A stretch of DNA of 64,000 bases from C-114 sp963719285 (GCA_963719285.1 CAVRBO010000001.1:124001-188000), one strand, 5' to 3'; shown: positions 24,675 to 33,334, numbered from the stretch's first letter. The notes: a model not told the origin generated them from the sequence alone. A program made the numbers and translations.

Positions 24675-25652
24675 GTGACCGCACCCCACGACGCAGCCAC
24701 CCCTGCGCCAGCCCCGCCCGGTGTCGACGAGGCGGCCGCTCCCCGGCCGGACATCGCGGCGGTCCCGGCGGGCTATCTCGTCACCGTGGACCAGGCGGTC
24801 CGCCTCCACTTCCTCGACTGGGGCGGCCCGACCGGAGCGACGGAGACGACGGACGCGGCGGACGTCCGGCCGAGCGTCGTCCTCCTCCACGGCATCGCCC
24901 AGACGTCCGCGGTGTGGGCACCGGTGGCCCGCCGTCTGCGCGCGGCTCGCCCCACGATCGCGATGGATCTTCGAGGGCACGGGCTGTCAGATTCGCCGAC
25001 CCACGGCTACGACCCCGACACGCTCGCCAGCGACGTCGACGCGGTCGTCGACGCATCGGCGGGGGAGGGGGAGCCGCCCGCTCGGGTGGTCCTCGTGGGG
25101 CATGGCTTCGGCGCCATGGTCGCCGCCTGGGCCGCCGCCCGGCTCGGCGACCGATGTGCCGGGCTCGTCCTGGTCGACGGGGGCTGGGAGGACGTCGCCG
25201 CCTCAAGTGGCCTGGACCCCGCCGAGTTCGTGCGGGCGATCGAGGAACCGCCGGAGATCCTGCGCTCGATGGGCGCGTACCTGGCCGATCGTCGCGCGTT
25301 CGATCCAGCCACCTGGGACGCCGACCAGGAAGCCGCCGCCCGCGCGGCCGTCGTGGAGGTCCCGGCGGGCAAGGTCGTGCTCGGCATCCGGCCCCATGCG
25401 CTCGCCGCGTCCGTCGAGGCGATGTTCGCCTACCGCCCCGAGCGCGCCCTCGTCGCGGTCCCGGGCCCGACCGTCGCCCTGATCGCCGCCGACGGGGACG
25501 GCACCCGGCGGGCGGCCCTCGACCATGTCGCCCAGGCGGTCTCCCGTGCGGGCGGCGGGCCGATCGCGGTGGTGGACGCGCACGGCTCGGGCCACAATCT
25601 GATGCGCTACCGACCCGCGGCGGTGACGGCCGCGATCCTGACCGTCGGCTGA
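24675..25652 (+). CDS. Alpha/beta hydrolase-fold protein with Gly in place of the nucleophile Ser
   Basis: 325 residues with a clear alpha/beta hydrolase fold: VVLLHGIAQTSAVWAPVARRL (oxyanion region), MDLRGHGLSD and the elbow VLVGHGFGAM. The residue at the elbow is Gly144, where active members have Ser (GHSxG). The later acidic residue (IAADGDG) and a C-terminal His (GSGHNLMRY) are present. It may therefore be a non-hydrolytic homologue, or use another residue; a GGC-for-AGC sequence error is possible. TATCCT lies six bases before GTG 24675. Confidence 0.82.
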   Translation: MTAPHDAATPAPAPPGVDEAAAPRPDIAAVPAGYLVTVDQAVRLHFLDWGGPTGATETTDAADVRPSVVLLHGIAQTSAVWAPVARRLRAARPTIAMDLRGHGLSDSPTHGYDPDTLASDVDAVVDASAGEGEPPARVVLVGHGFGAMVAAWAAARLGDRCAGLVLVDGGWEDVAASSGLDPAEFVRAIEEPPEILRSMGAYLADRRAFDPATWDADQEAAARAAVVEVPAGKVVLGIRPHALAASVEAMFAYRPERALVAVPGPTVALIAADGDGTRRAALDHVAQAVSRAGGGPIAVVDAHGSGHNLMRYRPAAVTAAILTVG

Positions 25653-25715
25653 TCCCGCCGGGTCGTTACCATTTCGGTCGCCTCGTCCTGGGCGGTCAAG
25701 ATCTACGGAGGCTGC

Positions 25716-26816
25716 GTGCGCGTCGTCTATTCGCCGCTTCACCTGGGCCACGACGTGGTGACCGAGACCTACATGGGCCAGTCGATCCCGGCGAACGAGG
25801 TCGTGGAGCGGGCCGAGCGGATCCGGTCCACCCTCGCCCTCGACGACGGCTTCGAGTTCGTGGCGCCCGCCGATCACGGCGAGGACCCGATCAGCGCCGT
25901 CCACGACCCGGGTCTCGTGCGCTTCCTCGAGGAGGCCTGGCGACAGATGCGGGCGGAAGGCATCGACCACGGAGCCCTCGTGCCGGAGGCATTCAATGTC
26001 CGCGCCCTGACCGAGGGGATGACCGCGCTCGGCGAGCCTCGGCGGGCGATCTCGGGCCGGGCCGGCTACTGGGCCTTCGATACGTCGTCGCCGATCGTCG
26101 CCGGCACGTACGTGGCGGCCCGGGCGGCCGTGGACGTCGCGCTCACGGCGACCGACCTCGTGCTGGGCGGCGAGGCCGCCACGTACGGCCTGTGCCGGCC
26201 GCCCGGCCACCACGCCGCCCGGGCGATGTACGGCGGGTATTGCTTCTTCAACAACGCGGCGATCGCCGCCCAGGCCATCGTCGCCGCGACGGGCGAACGG
26301 GTCGCGGTCCTCGACCTGGACTACCACCACGGCAACGGCACTCAGCAGATCTTCTGGCGGCGGGCCGACGTGCTGTACGTCTCGCTCCATGCCGACCCAG
26401 AGCGTGCCTACCCGTTCTACCTCGGTCGTGCCGACGAGACCGGGGAGGGTCCGGGCGCCGGTGCGAACCTGAACCTGCCGCTGCCGGCGGGTACCACCGA
26501 CGAGCGCTACCTGGACACCCTCGATCGCGGGTTGGCGGCGATCGCGGCGATCCCGAGCTCGGTCGTCGTGGTCTCCCTCGGGTTCGACACCTATGCGCAC
26601 GACCCCATCGCCGACTTCGCCATCACGACGCCGGCGTACCACGAGATGGGCCGACGAGTGGCCGCGCTCGGCCGGCGCCTCGTGATCCTGCAGGAGGGCG
26701 GCTATCACCGGCCGTCGCTCGGAGAGAATGCGCGGGCCTGGCTGCGCGGCGCGGAAGGACGGCCGTACGACCCCCTGCCGGCGGCGGGCTTCACGCCGGG
26801 CGGCTCGAAGGTCTGA
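25716..26816 (+). CDS. Histone deacetylase/acetylpolyamine amidohydrolase family protein
   Basis: Zinc-dependent deacetylase, 366 residues. The class signature is complete: RPPGHHA (tandem His), GYCFFNNAAIAA, DLDYHHGNGTQ (metal Asp and His) and SLGFDTYAHDP (second metal Asp). Bacterial members with this length and start (MRVVYSPLHLGHD) usually deacetylate polyamines or small acetylated amines. GTG 25716 has an ACGGAGG ribosome site; TACCAT near 25667 is a candidate -10. Confidence 0.92.
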   Translation: MRVVYSPLHLGHDVVTETYMGQSIPANEVVERAERIRSTLALDDGFEFVAPADHGEDPISAVHDPGLVRFLEEAWRQMRAEGIDHGALVPEAFNVRALTEGMTALGEPRRAISGRAGYWAFDTSSPIVAGTYVAARAAVDVALTATDLVLGGEAATYGLCRPPGHHAARAMYGGYCFFNNAAIAAQAIVAATGERVAVLDLDYHHGNGTQQIFWRRADVLYVSLHADPERAYPFYLGRADETGEGPGAGANLNLPLPAGTTDERYLDTLDRGLAAIAAIPSSVVVVSLGFDTYAHDPIADFAITTPAYHEMGRRVAALGRRLVILQEGGYHRPSLGENARAWLRGAEGRPYDPLPAAGFTPGGSKV

Positions 26817-26873
26817 CCAGGGCGGCAGCCGCCGGCCGCGGGCTCCGTGGGCGCCTCCCGACCGGGCGCGCGC

Positions 26874-26879
26874 TACCAT
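26874..26879 (+). promoter_or_regulatory. -10 box (TACCAT) before folE
   Basis: TACCAT lies nine bases before ATG 26889 with no ribosome-binding sequence between, again consistent with a leaderless or near-leaderless transcript. Confidence 0.4.
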
Positions 26880-26888
26880 GCCGTGGCC

Positions 26889-27584
26889 ATGGCCACCCTG
26901 CCCGACCACGTCAAGCGGATCGTCGCCGAGATCGAGACCGAGATCGGCGACGAGCCGAGCCTCCCGGTCGCGATGATCGAAGGTTCGGTCGACGACGACC
27001 ACGATGCGGGGGCGGCCAACGGGTCGGTCGAGCGGGCGGTCCGGCGGATCCTCGAGGAGATCGGCGAGGACCCCGGGCGCGACGGGCTCGTCGGCACGCC
27101 CGGGCGGGTCCACCGGATGTACACGGAGCTCACGGCCGGCTATCACGTCGACCCGGACCGGCTCATCAACAACGCGGTCTTCGAGGTCGACTACTCCGAG
27201 ATGGTCGTGGTCAAGGACATCCCGTTCTACAGCCTGTGCGAGCACCACCTGCTGCCGTTCTTCGGCACGGCGGCGGTGGCCTACATCCCGCGCGGCCGGG
27301 TCGTCGGGTTGTCCAAGATCCCTCGCGTGGTCGAGATGTACGCGCGGCGACTGCAGGTCCAGGAGCGTCTGACCCAGCAGATCGCGGCGTTCCTGGAGGA
27401 GCGCCTGGAACCGCAGGGCGTCGGCGTCGTCCTCGAGGCGACCCACCTGTGCGCGGTCATGCGCGGGGTGCGCAAGGCCGGCACGATCATGACCACGTCG
27501 GCCGTCCTCGGGCTGTTCCGTTCGCGCGACAAGACCCGGGCGGAGTTCCTGGCCCACATCGAACGGCGCCCGCCCGGGTTCTGA
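26889..27584 (+). CDS. folE: GTP cyclohydrolase I
   Basis: First step of tetrahydrofolate and pterin synthesis, GTP to dihydroneopterin triphosphate. 231 residues with a 45-residue acidic N-terminal extension, then the catalytic core: DGLVGTPGRVHRMYTEL, PFYSLCEHHLLPFFG (zinc Cys and His) and EATHLCAVMRGVRK (second zinc Cys). GLSKIPRVVEMYARRLQ is also diagnostic. Followed seven bases later by a small DUF1905 gene. Confidence 0.95.
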   Translation: MATLPDHVKRIVAEIETEIGDEPSLPVAMIEGSVDDDHDAGAANGSVERAVRRILEEIGEDPGRDGLVGTPGRVHRMYTELTAGYHVDPDRLINNAVFEVDYSEMVVVKDIPFYSLCEHHLLPFFGTAAVAYIPRGRVVGLSKIPRVVEMYARRLQVQERLTQQIAAFLEERLEPQGVGVVLEATHLCAVMRGVRKAGTIMTTSAVLGLFRSRDKTRAEFLAHIERRPPGF

Positions 27585-27591
27585 GGCGGCG

Positions 27592-27918
27592 ATGGCCGAC
27601 CCGGACGTCACCGACGGGACCGTCCGCTTCACGGCGGCACTGGTCCTCGTCCCCGAGGGGACCGGGACATTCGTCTACATCCCCGACGAGATCGTGGCCG
27701 CCGTCGGCGCTCGCGGGCGAACGTCGGTCGCGGGCACGATCGACGGGCATCCGTTCAAGAACCAGTTCATGCCCTACACCTGGGACGACGGGCGCCGCCG
27801 GTACGCGATGGCGGTCAACAAGGCCGTGCGAGCCGAGATCGGCGGCAAGGGCGCGGGCGACTCGGTCGCATTCGTGCTGCAGCGCGACGACGCGCCGCGC
27901 GGCTCGAAGCGCCCGTAG
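27592..27918 (+). CDS. DUF1905 domain protein
   Basis: 108 residues. The VRFTAALVLVPEGTGTFVYIPDEIVAAVGARGRTSVAGTI run and FKNQFMPY with GRRRYAMAVNKAVRAEIGGKGAGDSV match DUF1905, a small beta-barrel domain sometimes joined to YdeI-like regions. Function unknown. Probably co-transcribed with folE. Confidence 0.8.
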   Translation: MADPDVTDGTVRFTAALVLVPEGTGTFVYIPDEIVAAVGARGRTSVAGTIDGHPFKNQFMPYTWDDGRRRYAMAVNKAVRAEIGGKGAGDSVAFVLQRDDAPRGSKRP

Positions 27919-27931
27919 TGCGCTCGCCGGC

Positions 27932-29017
27932 TCAGTCGCCGGCGCGGCCCACCGTCATCTTGCTGACCCCACCGTCGAACTCGATCGAGATGCGATCCGC
28001 CGCCCCATCGGCGCCCGGAGTCAGGAGCGTCGCCCCGGTCGTCGCGCCCACGTGCTGGTCGTCCAGGTCGATCGAGGCGGCACCGCCCCGGACGGTCAGG
28101 CGGACCGGCACGTCCGCCGGTCGATCGACGCGCACCTGGCTGGCGCCCCCGGCCATCCGGATGACGGTTTCGCCGCGCGGGCGTCCCAGGGTCACCCGGA
28201 GACGATCGGCGCCGCCGTTGATCTCGAGCAGGCGCAGGTCGATCCGGCTCGCATCCACGGTCACCCGTGACGCCCCGCCGGTGATGGCCGCCGTCCACGG
28301 GATCGTCGAGTTGAGCGCGATGTCCCCCCGTCGCTTCCGCCAGTCCCAGGCGCGCCCGGAGCGGTACTGGATCGAGACCGTCCCATCGCGCACCCGGACC
28401 TGGGGGACGGGTCCCTCGAACCGCCCACGGTAGAGCTCGGTCGGTCCGGATCCGCCCCGGATCGTGAGCTCGTTGGCCCCCGACCGAAAGACGAGCGCGG
28501 CGCTCGCGGTGCCACCCAGCGGGGCACTGTGCTCGGCGGGTCCCGTGTCCAACGGTGCCTCCGGTGAATCGCGCAGCGCCGTCGACTCCGTCCGGGTCAC
28601 CTCGGTCATCCGGGCGAGGAAGTCGGCGATCGCCTCGACCTGGTCCTCCGTGTAGCGCGCGAGCTCGGCCTCCGAGGCCTGGGCCAGCCGATCGGTGAGT
28701 GCCTCGAGCCCCGCCGTCTTGTCCGGGACGAGGGTCACGATCACCCGACGCCGATCGGCCGGATCGACCGACCGCCTGATGTAGCCGGCGTGCTCGAGCC
28801 GGTCGAGGACGCGGGTGATCGCGCCCGTCGAGAGGCCCATGAGCTCGGACAGGTGGCCCGCGGTCGTGGCGCCGTACTCCGCCAGCCGTTCGAGCGTGTC
28901 GACATCCGACTCGGACAGGCCGAATCGCACGGCGACGTTCTGGCCGAAGATCGAGCCCTCGAAGTTGACCCGGCGGAGGGCCTTGATGACCCGGTTGGCC
29001 CGCAGCTTTCGATCCAT
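27932..29017 (-). CDS. MarR family regulator fused to a C-terminal beta-repeat domain
   Basis: 361 residues. Residues about 25-150 form a MarR winged-helix domain (ESDVDTLERLAEYGATTAGH, GLSTGAITRVLDRLEHAGYIRR, DPADRRRVIVTLV). Residues about 190-360 are a repetitive beta domain with spaced GGASRVTVD, GGADRLRVTLG, GGASQVRVD and GGAASIDL units, similar to DUF4097/toastrack-like beta structures usually found in membrane or anti-sigma proteins. Fusion to MarR is unusual. The gene is divergent from an ABC exporter with a palindrome between them, so it most likely represses both. Start ATG 29017, CAGGAG upstream. Confidence 0.85.
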   Translation of the reverse strand: MDRKLRANRVIKALRRVNFEGSIFGQNVAVRFGLSESDVDTLERLAEYGATTAGHLSELMGLSTGAITRVLDRLEHAGYIRRSVDPADRRRVIVTLVPDKTAGLEALTDRLAQASEAELARYTEDQVEAIADFLARMTEVTRTESTALRDSPEAPLDTGPAEHSAPLGGTASAALVFRSGANELTIRGGSGPTELYRGRFEGPVPQVRVRDGTVSIQYRSGRAWDWRKRRGDIALNSTIPWTAAITGGASRVTVDASRIDLRLLEINGGADRLRVTLGRPRGETVIRMAGGASQVRVDRPADVPVRLTVRGGAASIDLDDQHVGATTGATLLTPGADGAADRISIEFDGGVSKMTVGRAGD

Positions 29018-29018
29018 C

Positions 29019-29063
29019 TTGACAGGTGCTCCTGTATCGGTAAATATCTGCGCTGTGCAGATA
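29019..29063. promoter_or_regulatory. MarR/ABC intergenic promoter with operator
   Basis: Plus strand: TTGACA (29019-29024), a 16-17-base spacer and TAAATAT (29041-29047). Overlapping the latter is the perfect inverted repeat TATCTGC-GCTGT-GCAGATA (29045-29063). A MarR dimer there would cover the -10 of the exporter promoter; the same site lies upstream of the marR start on the other strand. Confidence 0.6.
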
Positions 29064-29137
29064 ATGACCGATGTTGCAGAGTGGCGCAAGGGCCGCCCAC
29101 CCAGCATACGGCGGGACCCAGCACAGAGGAGTGGCTC

Positions 29138-30124
29138 ATGACTGCCCCAACGCCGATCGGCCGGACGATGATCGAGACGCGCGACCTGCGCCGATCGTTC
29201 AAGACGCGGAAGAGCACGGTCGAGGCCGTCCAGGGTGTCGACCTGACCGTCGCCGCCGGCGAGGTCTTCGGCTTCCTCGGTCCGAACGGGGCCGGCAAGA
29301 CGACGACGCTGCGGATGCTCGCGACCCTCCTGGTCCCGAGCGGAGGTTCCGCGACCGTCGCCGGGGCGGACCTGCGCCGCGAGCCCGCCCTCGTCCGCGA
29401 GCGCATCGGCTACGTCCCCCAGGGCGGATCCACCGATCCCGCCGAGTCGGGCCGACGCGAACTCATCATCCAGGGCCGTCTCTACGGGATGAGCCGCTCC
29501 GCGGCTGTGAGCCGGGCCGCGGAGGTCCTGGCGGCGCTCGACCTCGAAGCGGCCGCGGACCGCAAGATCGGCACCTACTCCGGCGGCATGAAGCGCCGGC
29601 TCGATGTCGGCCTCGGGATCGTCCATCGACCCGCCGTCCTCTTCCTGGACGAGCCGACCACCGGCCTCGACCCGCAGGCTCGGGCCCGGATGTGGGACGA
29701 GATCCGCAAGCTCAGGTCGGAGGGCACGACGGTCTTCCTCACGACCCACTACCTCGAGGAGGCGGACGCGCTGGCCGATCGGCTGGCGATCATCGACCAC
29801 GGCAGGATCGTCGCCTCGGGGACGGCGGACGAGCTCAAGAGCGAGATCGCCGGTGACGTCATCACGCTCGGGGTGGACGGACTCGCCGAGCGCGTCCTCG
29901 AGCTGGTGCGGCGCCAGCCGTACGTGCGCGAAGCGACGATCGACGGTGAAGTCGTGCGCCTGTACGTCGAACGAGGGGAGGCCGCCGTGCCCCAGATCCT
30001 GCGCAGCCTCGACGCAGCCGGCCTGGCCCCGCAGACGATCACGCTCGCGCGCCCGAGCCTGGACGACGTGTTCCTGCGCCAGACCGGCCGCTCGCTCCGC
30101 GAGGAGGCCAAGCCGGCCGCCTGA
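29138..30124 (+). CDS. DrrA-like ABC transporter ATP-binding protein
   Basis: 328-residue ATPase for drug-type export. It has Walker A GPNGAGKTT, signature YSGGMKRRLD, Walker B VLFLDEPTTGLDPQ and LTTHYLEEAD, plus the C-terminal domain ending in LARPSLDDVFLRQTGRSLRE, the DrrA hallmark. AGAGGAG precedes ATG 29138. It is divergent from the MarR fusion gene and followed by its permease 49 bases on. Substrate probably a hydrophobic drug-like molecule, by family. Confidence 0.92.
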   Translation: MTAPTPIGRTMIETRDLRRSFKTRKSTVEAVQGVDLTVAAGEVFGFLGPNGAGKTTTLRMLATLLVPSGGSATVAGADLRREPALVRERIGYVPQGGSTDPAESGRRELIIQGRLYGMSRSAAVSRAAEVLAALDLEAAADRKIGTYSGGMKRRLDVGLGIVHRPAVLFLDEPTTGLDPQARARMWDEIRKLRSEGTTVFLTTHYLEEADALADRLAIIDHGRIVASGTADELKSEIAGDVITLGVDGLAERVLELVRRQPYVREATIDGEVVRLYVERGEAAVPQILRSLDAAGLAPQTITLARPSLDDVFLRQTGRSLREEAKPAA

Positions 30125-30173
30125 GCGGACCCCACTCCCGGATCTCGACGCTGATCACCCAAGGAGACCCATC

Positions 30174-30935
30174 GTGAAGTTCTTCCGCGACACCTGGCTC
30201 ATCTTCGAACGCTCGGTCTGGCTGACCTTGCGCAATCCCGTCTGGCTGTACTTCGGGCTGATGCAGCCCATCCTGTACCTCGTCTTCTTCGGGCCGTTGC
30301 TCGAGCGGGTCGTCCACGCGCCCGGGTTCCCGGCCGGCGGGGCGTGGAACGTGTTCGTGCCCGGGTTGCTCATCCAGATCGCGATGTTCGGCGCGTCGTT
30401 CGTGGGCTTCGGGCTCATCTCGGAGCTCCGCTACGGGGTCGTCGAGCGGATGCGGGTCACTCCGCTGAGCCGGGCGTCCATGCTCCTCGGCCGCTCGCTC
30501 CGGGACATCGTCTTCCTGCTCGCCCAGGCGATCGTGCTGATCGTGGTCGCGACGCCGTTCGGACTCACGATCGACCTCGGCGCGGTCGCCGTGACCCTCG
30601 GCCTGCTGGCCCTCATCGGGCTCGTCCTGGCACCCACGTCGTATGCCCTGGGCCTGTGGCTCAAGAGCGAGGACGCCTTCGCGCCGATGCTCAATACGTT
30701 CCTGTTCCCGATCCTCCTCCTGTCCGGGATCCTCCTCCCGATGTCGCTCGCGCCGGACTGGCTCCAGACCGTGGCGAGCTTCAATCCGTTCGAGCACGTG
30801 GTCGAGGCGGCCCGCGCCATGTTCAACGGCCAGTGGGGCAACCCGGAGATCCTGATCGGCGCCGGCCTGATGGCGGGTCTCGCCGTCATCGCCGTGTGGG
30901 TCGGGTCGCGGGCATTCAGTCGGGCCGTGGCGTAA
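30174..30935 (+). CDS. DrrB-like ABC-2 permease
   Basis: 253 residues, six membrane helices, matching DrrB/NodJ-type permeases: NPVWLYFGLMQPILYLVFFGPLL, ELRYGVVERMRVTPLSR and the PILLLSGILLPMSLAPDWLQ segment. AAGGAG with good spacing precedes GTG 30174. It forms a complete exporter with the ATPase upstream. Confidence 0.9.
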   Translation: MKFFRDTWLIFERSVWLTLRNPVWLYFGLMQPILYLVFFGPLLERVVHAPGFPAGGAWNVFVPGLLIQIAMFGASFVGFGLISELRYGVVERMRVTPLSRASMLLGRSLRDIVFLLAQAIVLIVVATPFGLTIDLGAVAVTLGLLALIGLVLAPTSYALGLWLKSEDAFAPMLNTFLFPILLLSGILLPMSLAPDWLQTVASFNPFEHVVEAARAMFNGQWGNPEILIGAGLMAGLAVIAVWVGSRAFSRAVA

Positions 30936-31018
30936 CTGCGCGGACCACGACCCGGTGCCGGTCCGGTCGCCGTCGGGCGGTCGGGCCGGCGCCCTCGTTT
31001 CCGGGACCGCCACGGTCC

Positions 31019-31024
31019 TACAAT
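31019..31024 (+). promoter_or_regulatory. Leaderless -10 box (TACAAT) before icmB
   Basis: TACAAT, six bases, then ATG 31031: the best match to TATAAT among the leaderless boxes in this window. It would drive the icmB-meaB-hydroxyacyl-CoA dehydrogenase operon. Confidence 0.6.
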
Positions 31025-31030
31025 CGCGCC

Positions 31031-31435
31031 ATGACCGAGCGGCCCATCAAGGTACTCATCGCGAAGCCCGGCCTCGACGGCCACGACCGCGGCGCCAAGG
31101 TCCTCGCCAGGGGGCTGCGCGACGAGGGGTTCGAGGTCGTCTACACCGGCCTCCGCCAGACGCCCGAGATGGTCGCGACCGCGGCCCTCCAGGAAGACGT
31201 CGACGTCGTCGGACTGTCCATCCTGTCCGGCGCCCACATGACCCTCCTGCCCCGGATCTGTGCGCTGCTCAAGGGCCAGGGCCAGGACGACGTGCTCGTG
31301 ACCGCCGGCGGGATCATCCCCGACGACGACGTGCCGGCGCTCCGAGAGGCCGGCGTCTCGGCGGTGTTCGGGCCCGGGACGACGATCGCCTCGGTCGCGG
31401 CGTTCCTGCGGGCCAACGTCCGGCCGCGCGGATAA
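31031..31435 (+). CDS. icmB: B12-binding small subunit of acyl-CoA mutase
   Basis: 134-residue cobalamin-binding Rossmann domain. LDGHDRG (Asp16, His18, Gly21) is the base-off/His-on DxHxxG motif, followed by VVGLSILSGAH and TAGGIIPDDD, which contact the nucleotide tail. It should complement the large subunit at 17341-19020. The MeaB gene begins one base after its stop. Called icmB because the large subunit has isobutyryl-CoA mutase residues; methylmalonyl-CoA mutase small subunit is the alternative. Confidence 0.9.
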   Translation: MTERPIKVLIAKPGLDGHDRGAKVLARGLRDEGFEVVYTGLRQTPEMVATAALQEDVDVVGLSILSGAHMTLLPRICALLKGQGQDDVLVTAGGIIPDDDVPALREAGVSAVFGPGTTIASVAAFLRANVRPRG

Positions 31436-31436
31436 C

Positions 31437-32480
31437 GTGCCGGCGGTCCCGATGCCGGTCGTCCCGACAGCGGCGTCCGACCGCGTGCGTCCGGAGTCGG
31501 CCGGCGCCCGGGGCGCGGAGCTCGCGGCCGCGGCGGCCGCCGGTGACCGGCTCGCCCTCGCCCGCCTCCTGACCGCGGTCGAGAACGGCACGCCGGTCGC
31601 GGAGGCGGCGCTGCGGACCCTCTATCCGCAGGCGGGTCGAGCCCATCTCGTGGGCATCACGGGGCCCCCGGGCGCAGGCAAATCGACCCTCGTTGCGGCG
31701 CTCATCGGGCTCGTCCGCCGGGCGGGTCGGGCGGTCGCGGTACTGGCCGTCGACCCGTCGAGCCCGATCACCGGCGGGGCGCTGCTGGGCGACCGGGTCC
31801 GGATGCAGGCCTATGCCGGCGACGGCGACGTGTTCATCCGGTCGATGGCCGCCCGCGGCCATGCCGGCGGCCTGTCGTCCACGACGAGCGCGGCGGCCGC
31901 CGTGCTCGACGCCGCGGGGTTCGATCTCGTCCTCATCGAGACCGTCGGCACCGGCCAGAGCGAGGTCGAGGTGGCCGCCGCGGCCGACACGACCGTCGTC
32001 CTGGAGGCGCCCGAGATGGGCGACGAGGTCCAGGCGATCAAGGCGGGCCTGCTCGAGGTGGCCGACGTGGTGGTCGTGAACAAGGGCGACCGCCCGGGCG
32101 CCGGCCGGACCGCCAGCCAGCTCCGGGCGATGCTGGCCGCCGCCGCCCCCCGACCCGCCCCGGGGGACGACCGTCCGCGTCCCAAGCGACCGGACGTGCT
32201 GGTCACGACCGCCTCGACCGGCGAGGGGGTACCGGAGCTCCTCGCGTTCATCGACCGCCACCGCGGAGCGGCGACCGCGCCGGACGCGCGCGCCCGGCTG
32301 GCCCGGGCCGAGGCCCAGGTCTGGGCGATCGTGGGCGGCCGGGTCCGGACGGCGCTCGAGGACGGGTCACGCGCCGCGGCGACCGCCTCGACGATCGCCG
32401 AGGTCGCCGACCATGCGCTCGACCCGTACGCCGCCGCCGACCGGCTCCTGGACGCGCTCGGTCGGGGGAGGGCGACGTGA
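31437..32480 (+). CDS. meaB: MeaB/ArgK-type GTPase, mutase chaperone
   Basis: G-protein chaperone that gates cobalamin loading and protects B12-dependent mutases. 347 residues with Walker A GITGPPGAGKSTL (residues 73-85), the LAVDPSSPITGGALLGDRVRM block, the switch ETVGTGQSE and NKGD, the guanine-specificity motif. N-terminal 60 residues are Ala-rich and helical, as in MeaB. GTG 31437 is immediately after icmB, and its stop overlaps the next start (GTGA). Confidence 0.93.
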   Translation: MPAVPMPVVPTAASDRVRPESAGARGAELAAAAAAGDRLALARLLTAVENGTPVAEAALRTLYPQAGRAHLVGITGPPGAGKSTLVAALIGLVRRAGRAVAVLAVDPSSPITGGALLGDRVRMQAYAGDGDVFIRSMAARGHAGGLSSTTSAAAAVLDAAGFDLVLIETVGTGQSEVEVAAAADTTVVLEAPEMGDEVQAIKAGLLEVADVVVVNKGDRPGAGRTASQLRAMLAAAAPRPAPGDDRPRPKRPDVLVTTASTGEGVPELLAFIDRHRGAATAPDARARLARAEAQVWAIVGGRVRTALEDGSRAAATASTIAEVADHALDPYAAADRLLDALGRGRAT

Positions 32481-33334
32481 CGATCGAGCGGGTCTTCGTC
32501 GCCGGCGCCGGACTCATGGGCCATGGCATCGCCCAGGTCCACGCGGCGATCGGCTGCGCCGTGGACCTGTACGAACCCGACCTTGCCCGCGCCTCGGCCG
32601 GCCGGGACCGGATCGCCGGGAACCTCGAGCGGGCGGTCGCCAAGGGCCGCCTGACGAGCGGCGACCGGGACGCCGTGCTGGCCCGCGTGACGGCGACCGA
32701 TCGGATCGCGGTCGCGGCCCGCGCCGAGCTCGTCGTCGAGGCCGTCTACGAGGACGTCGACGTGAAGTCCGCCCTGTGGGCGGACATCGATGCGGTCGCA
32801 CCGCCGGCCACGATCTTCGGCACGAATACGAGCTCGATCTCGATCGACCGACTCGCCGGAGCCGTGCGGACCGAGCGACGTCCCCGCTTCCTGGGGGTCC
32901 ACTTCTTCAGCCCGGTGCCGGTCATGCCGCTCATCGAGCTCATCCGCGGCTCGGCTACCGACGATGCATCGGCCGAGGCGATCCGAACGCTCGCTGCCCG
33001 GCTCGGGAAGCAGGTCATCGTCTCGGCCGACCGTCCGGGCTTCATCGTCAACCGGATCCTCATGCCGTTCCTCGCCGAGGCGATGCGGGCATACGCGGAG
33101 GGTCTCGGGACCGCGGACGACATCGATACCGGCGCCCGGGTCGGGCTGAACCACCCGATGGGCCCGCTCCAGCTCGCGGACTTCATCGGCCTCGACGTCT
33201 GCCTCGGGATCATGCGCGTGCTCCACGAGGGCCTGGGCGACGAGCGGTTCCGCCCGCCGCCCGTCCTCGAAGAGCTGGTCGCGGCCGGACACCTCGGCCA
33301 GAAGACGGGCAGGGGCTTCCACGACTACCCGTGA
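32477..33334 (+). CDS. 3-hydroxyacyl-CoA dehydrogenase
   Basis: NAD-dependent oxidation of (S)-3-hydroxybutyryl-CoA or a close substrate. 285 residues, the length of single-domain HbdA/PaaH. The Rossmann motif VAGAGLMGHGIAQ begins at residue 8, SSISI and HFFSPVPVMPLIEL follow with the catalytic His, then RPGFIVNRILMPFLAEA and NHPMGPLQLADFIGLD. It ends the mutase operon, supporting a role in short-chain acyl-CoA breakdown. Confidence 0.92.
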   Translation: MTIERVFVAGAGLMGHGIAQVHAAIGCAVDLYEPDLARASAGRDRIAGNLERAVAKGRLTSGDRDAVLARVTATDRIAVAARAELVVEAVYEDVDVKSALWADIDAVAPPATIFGTNTSSISIDRLAGAVRTERRPRFLGVHFFSPVPVMPLIELIRGSATDDASAEAIRTLAARLGKQVIVSADRPGFIVNRILMPFLAEAMRAYAEGLGTADDIDTGARVGLNHPMGPLQLADFIGLDVCLGIMRVLHEGLGDERFRPPPVLEELVAAGHLGQKTGRGFHDYP

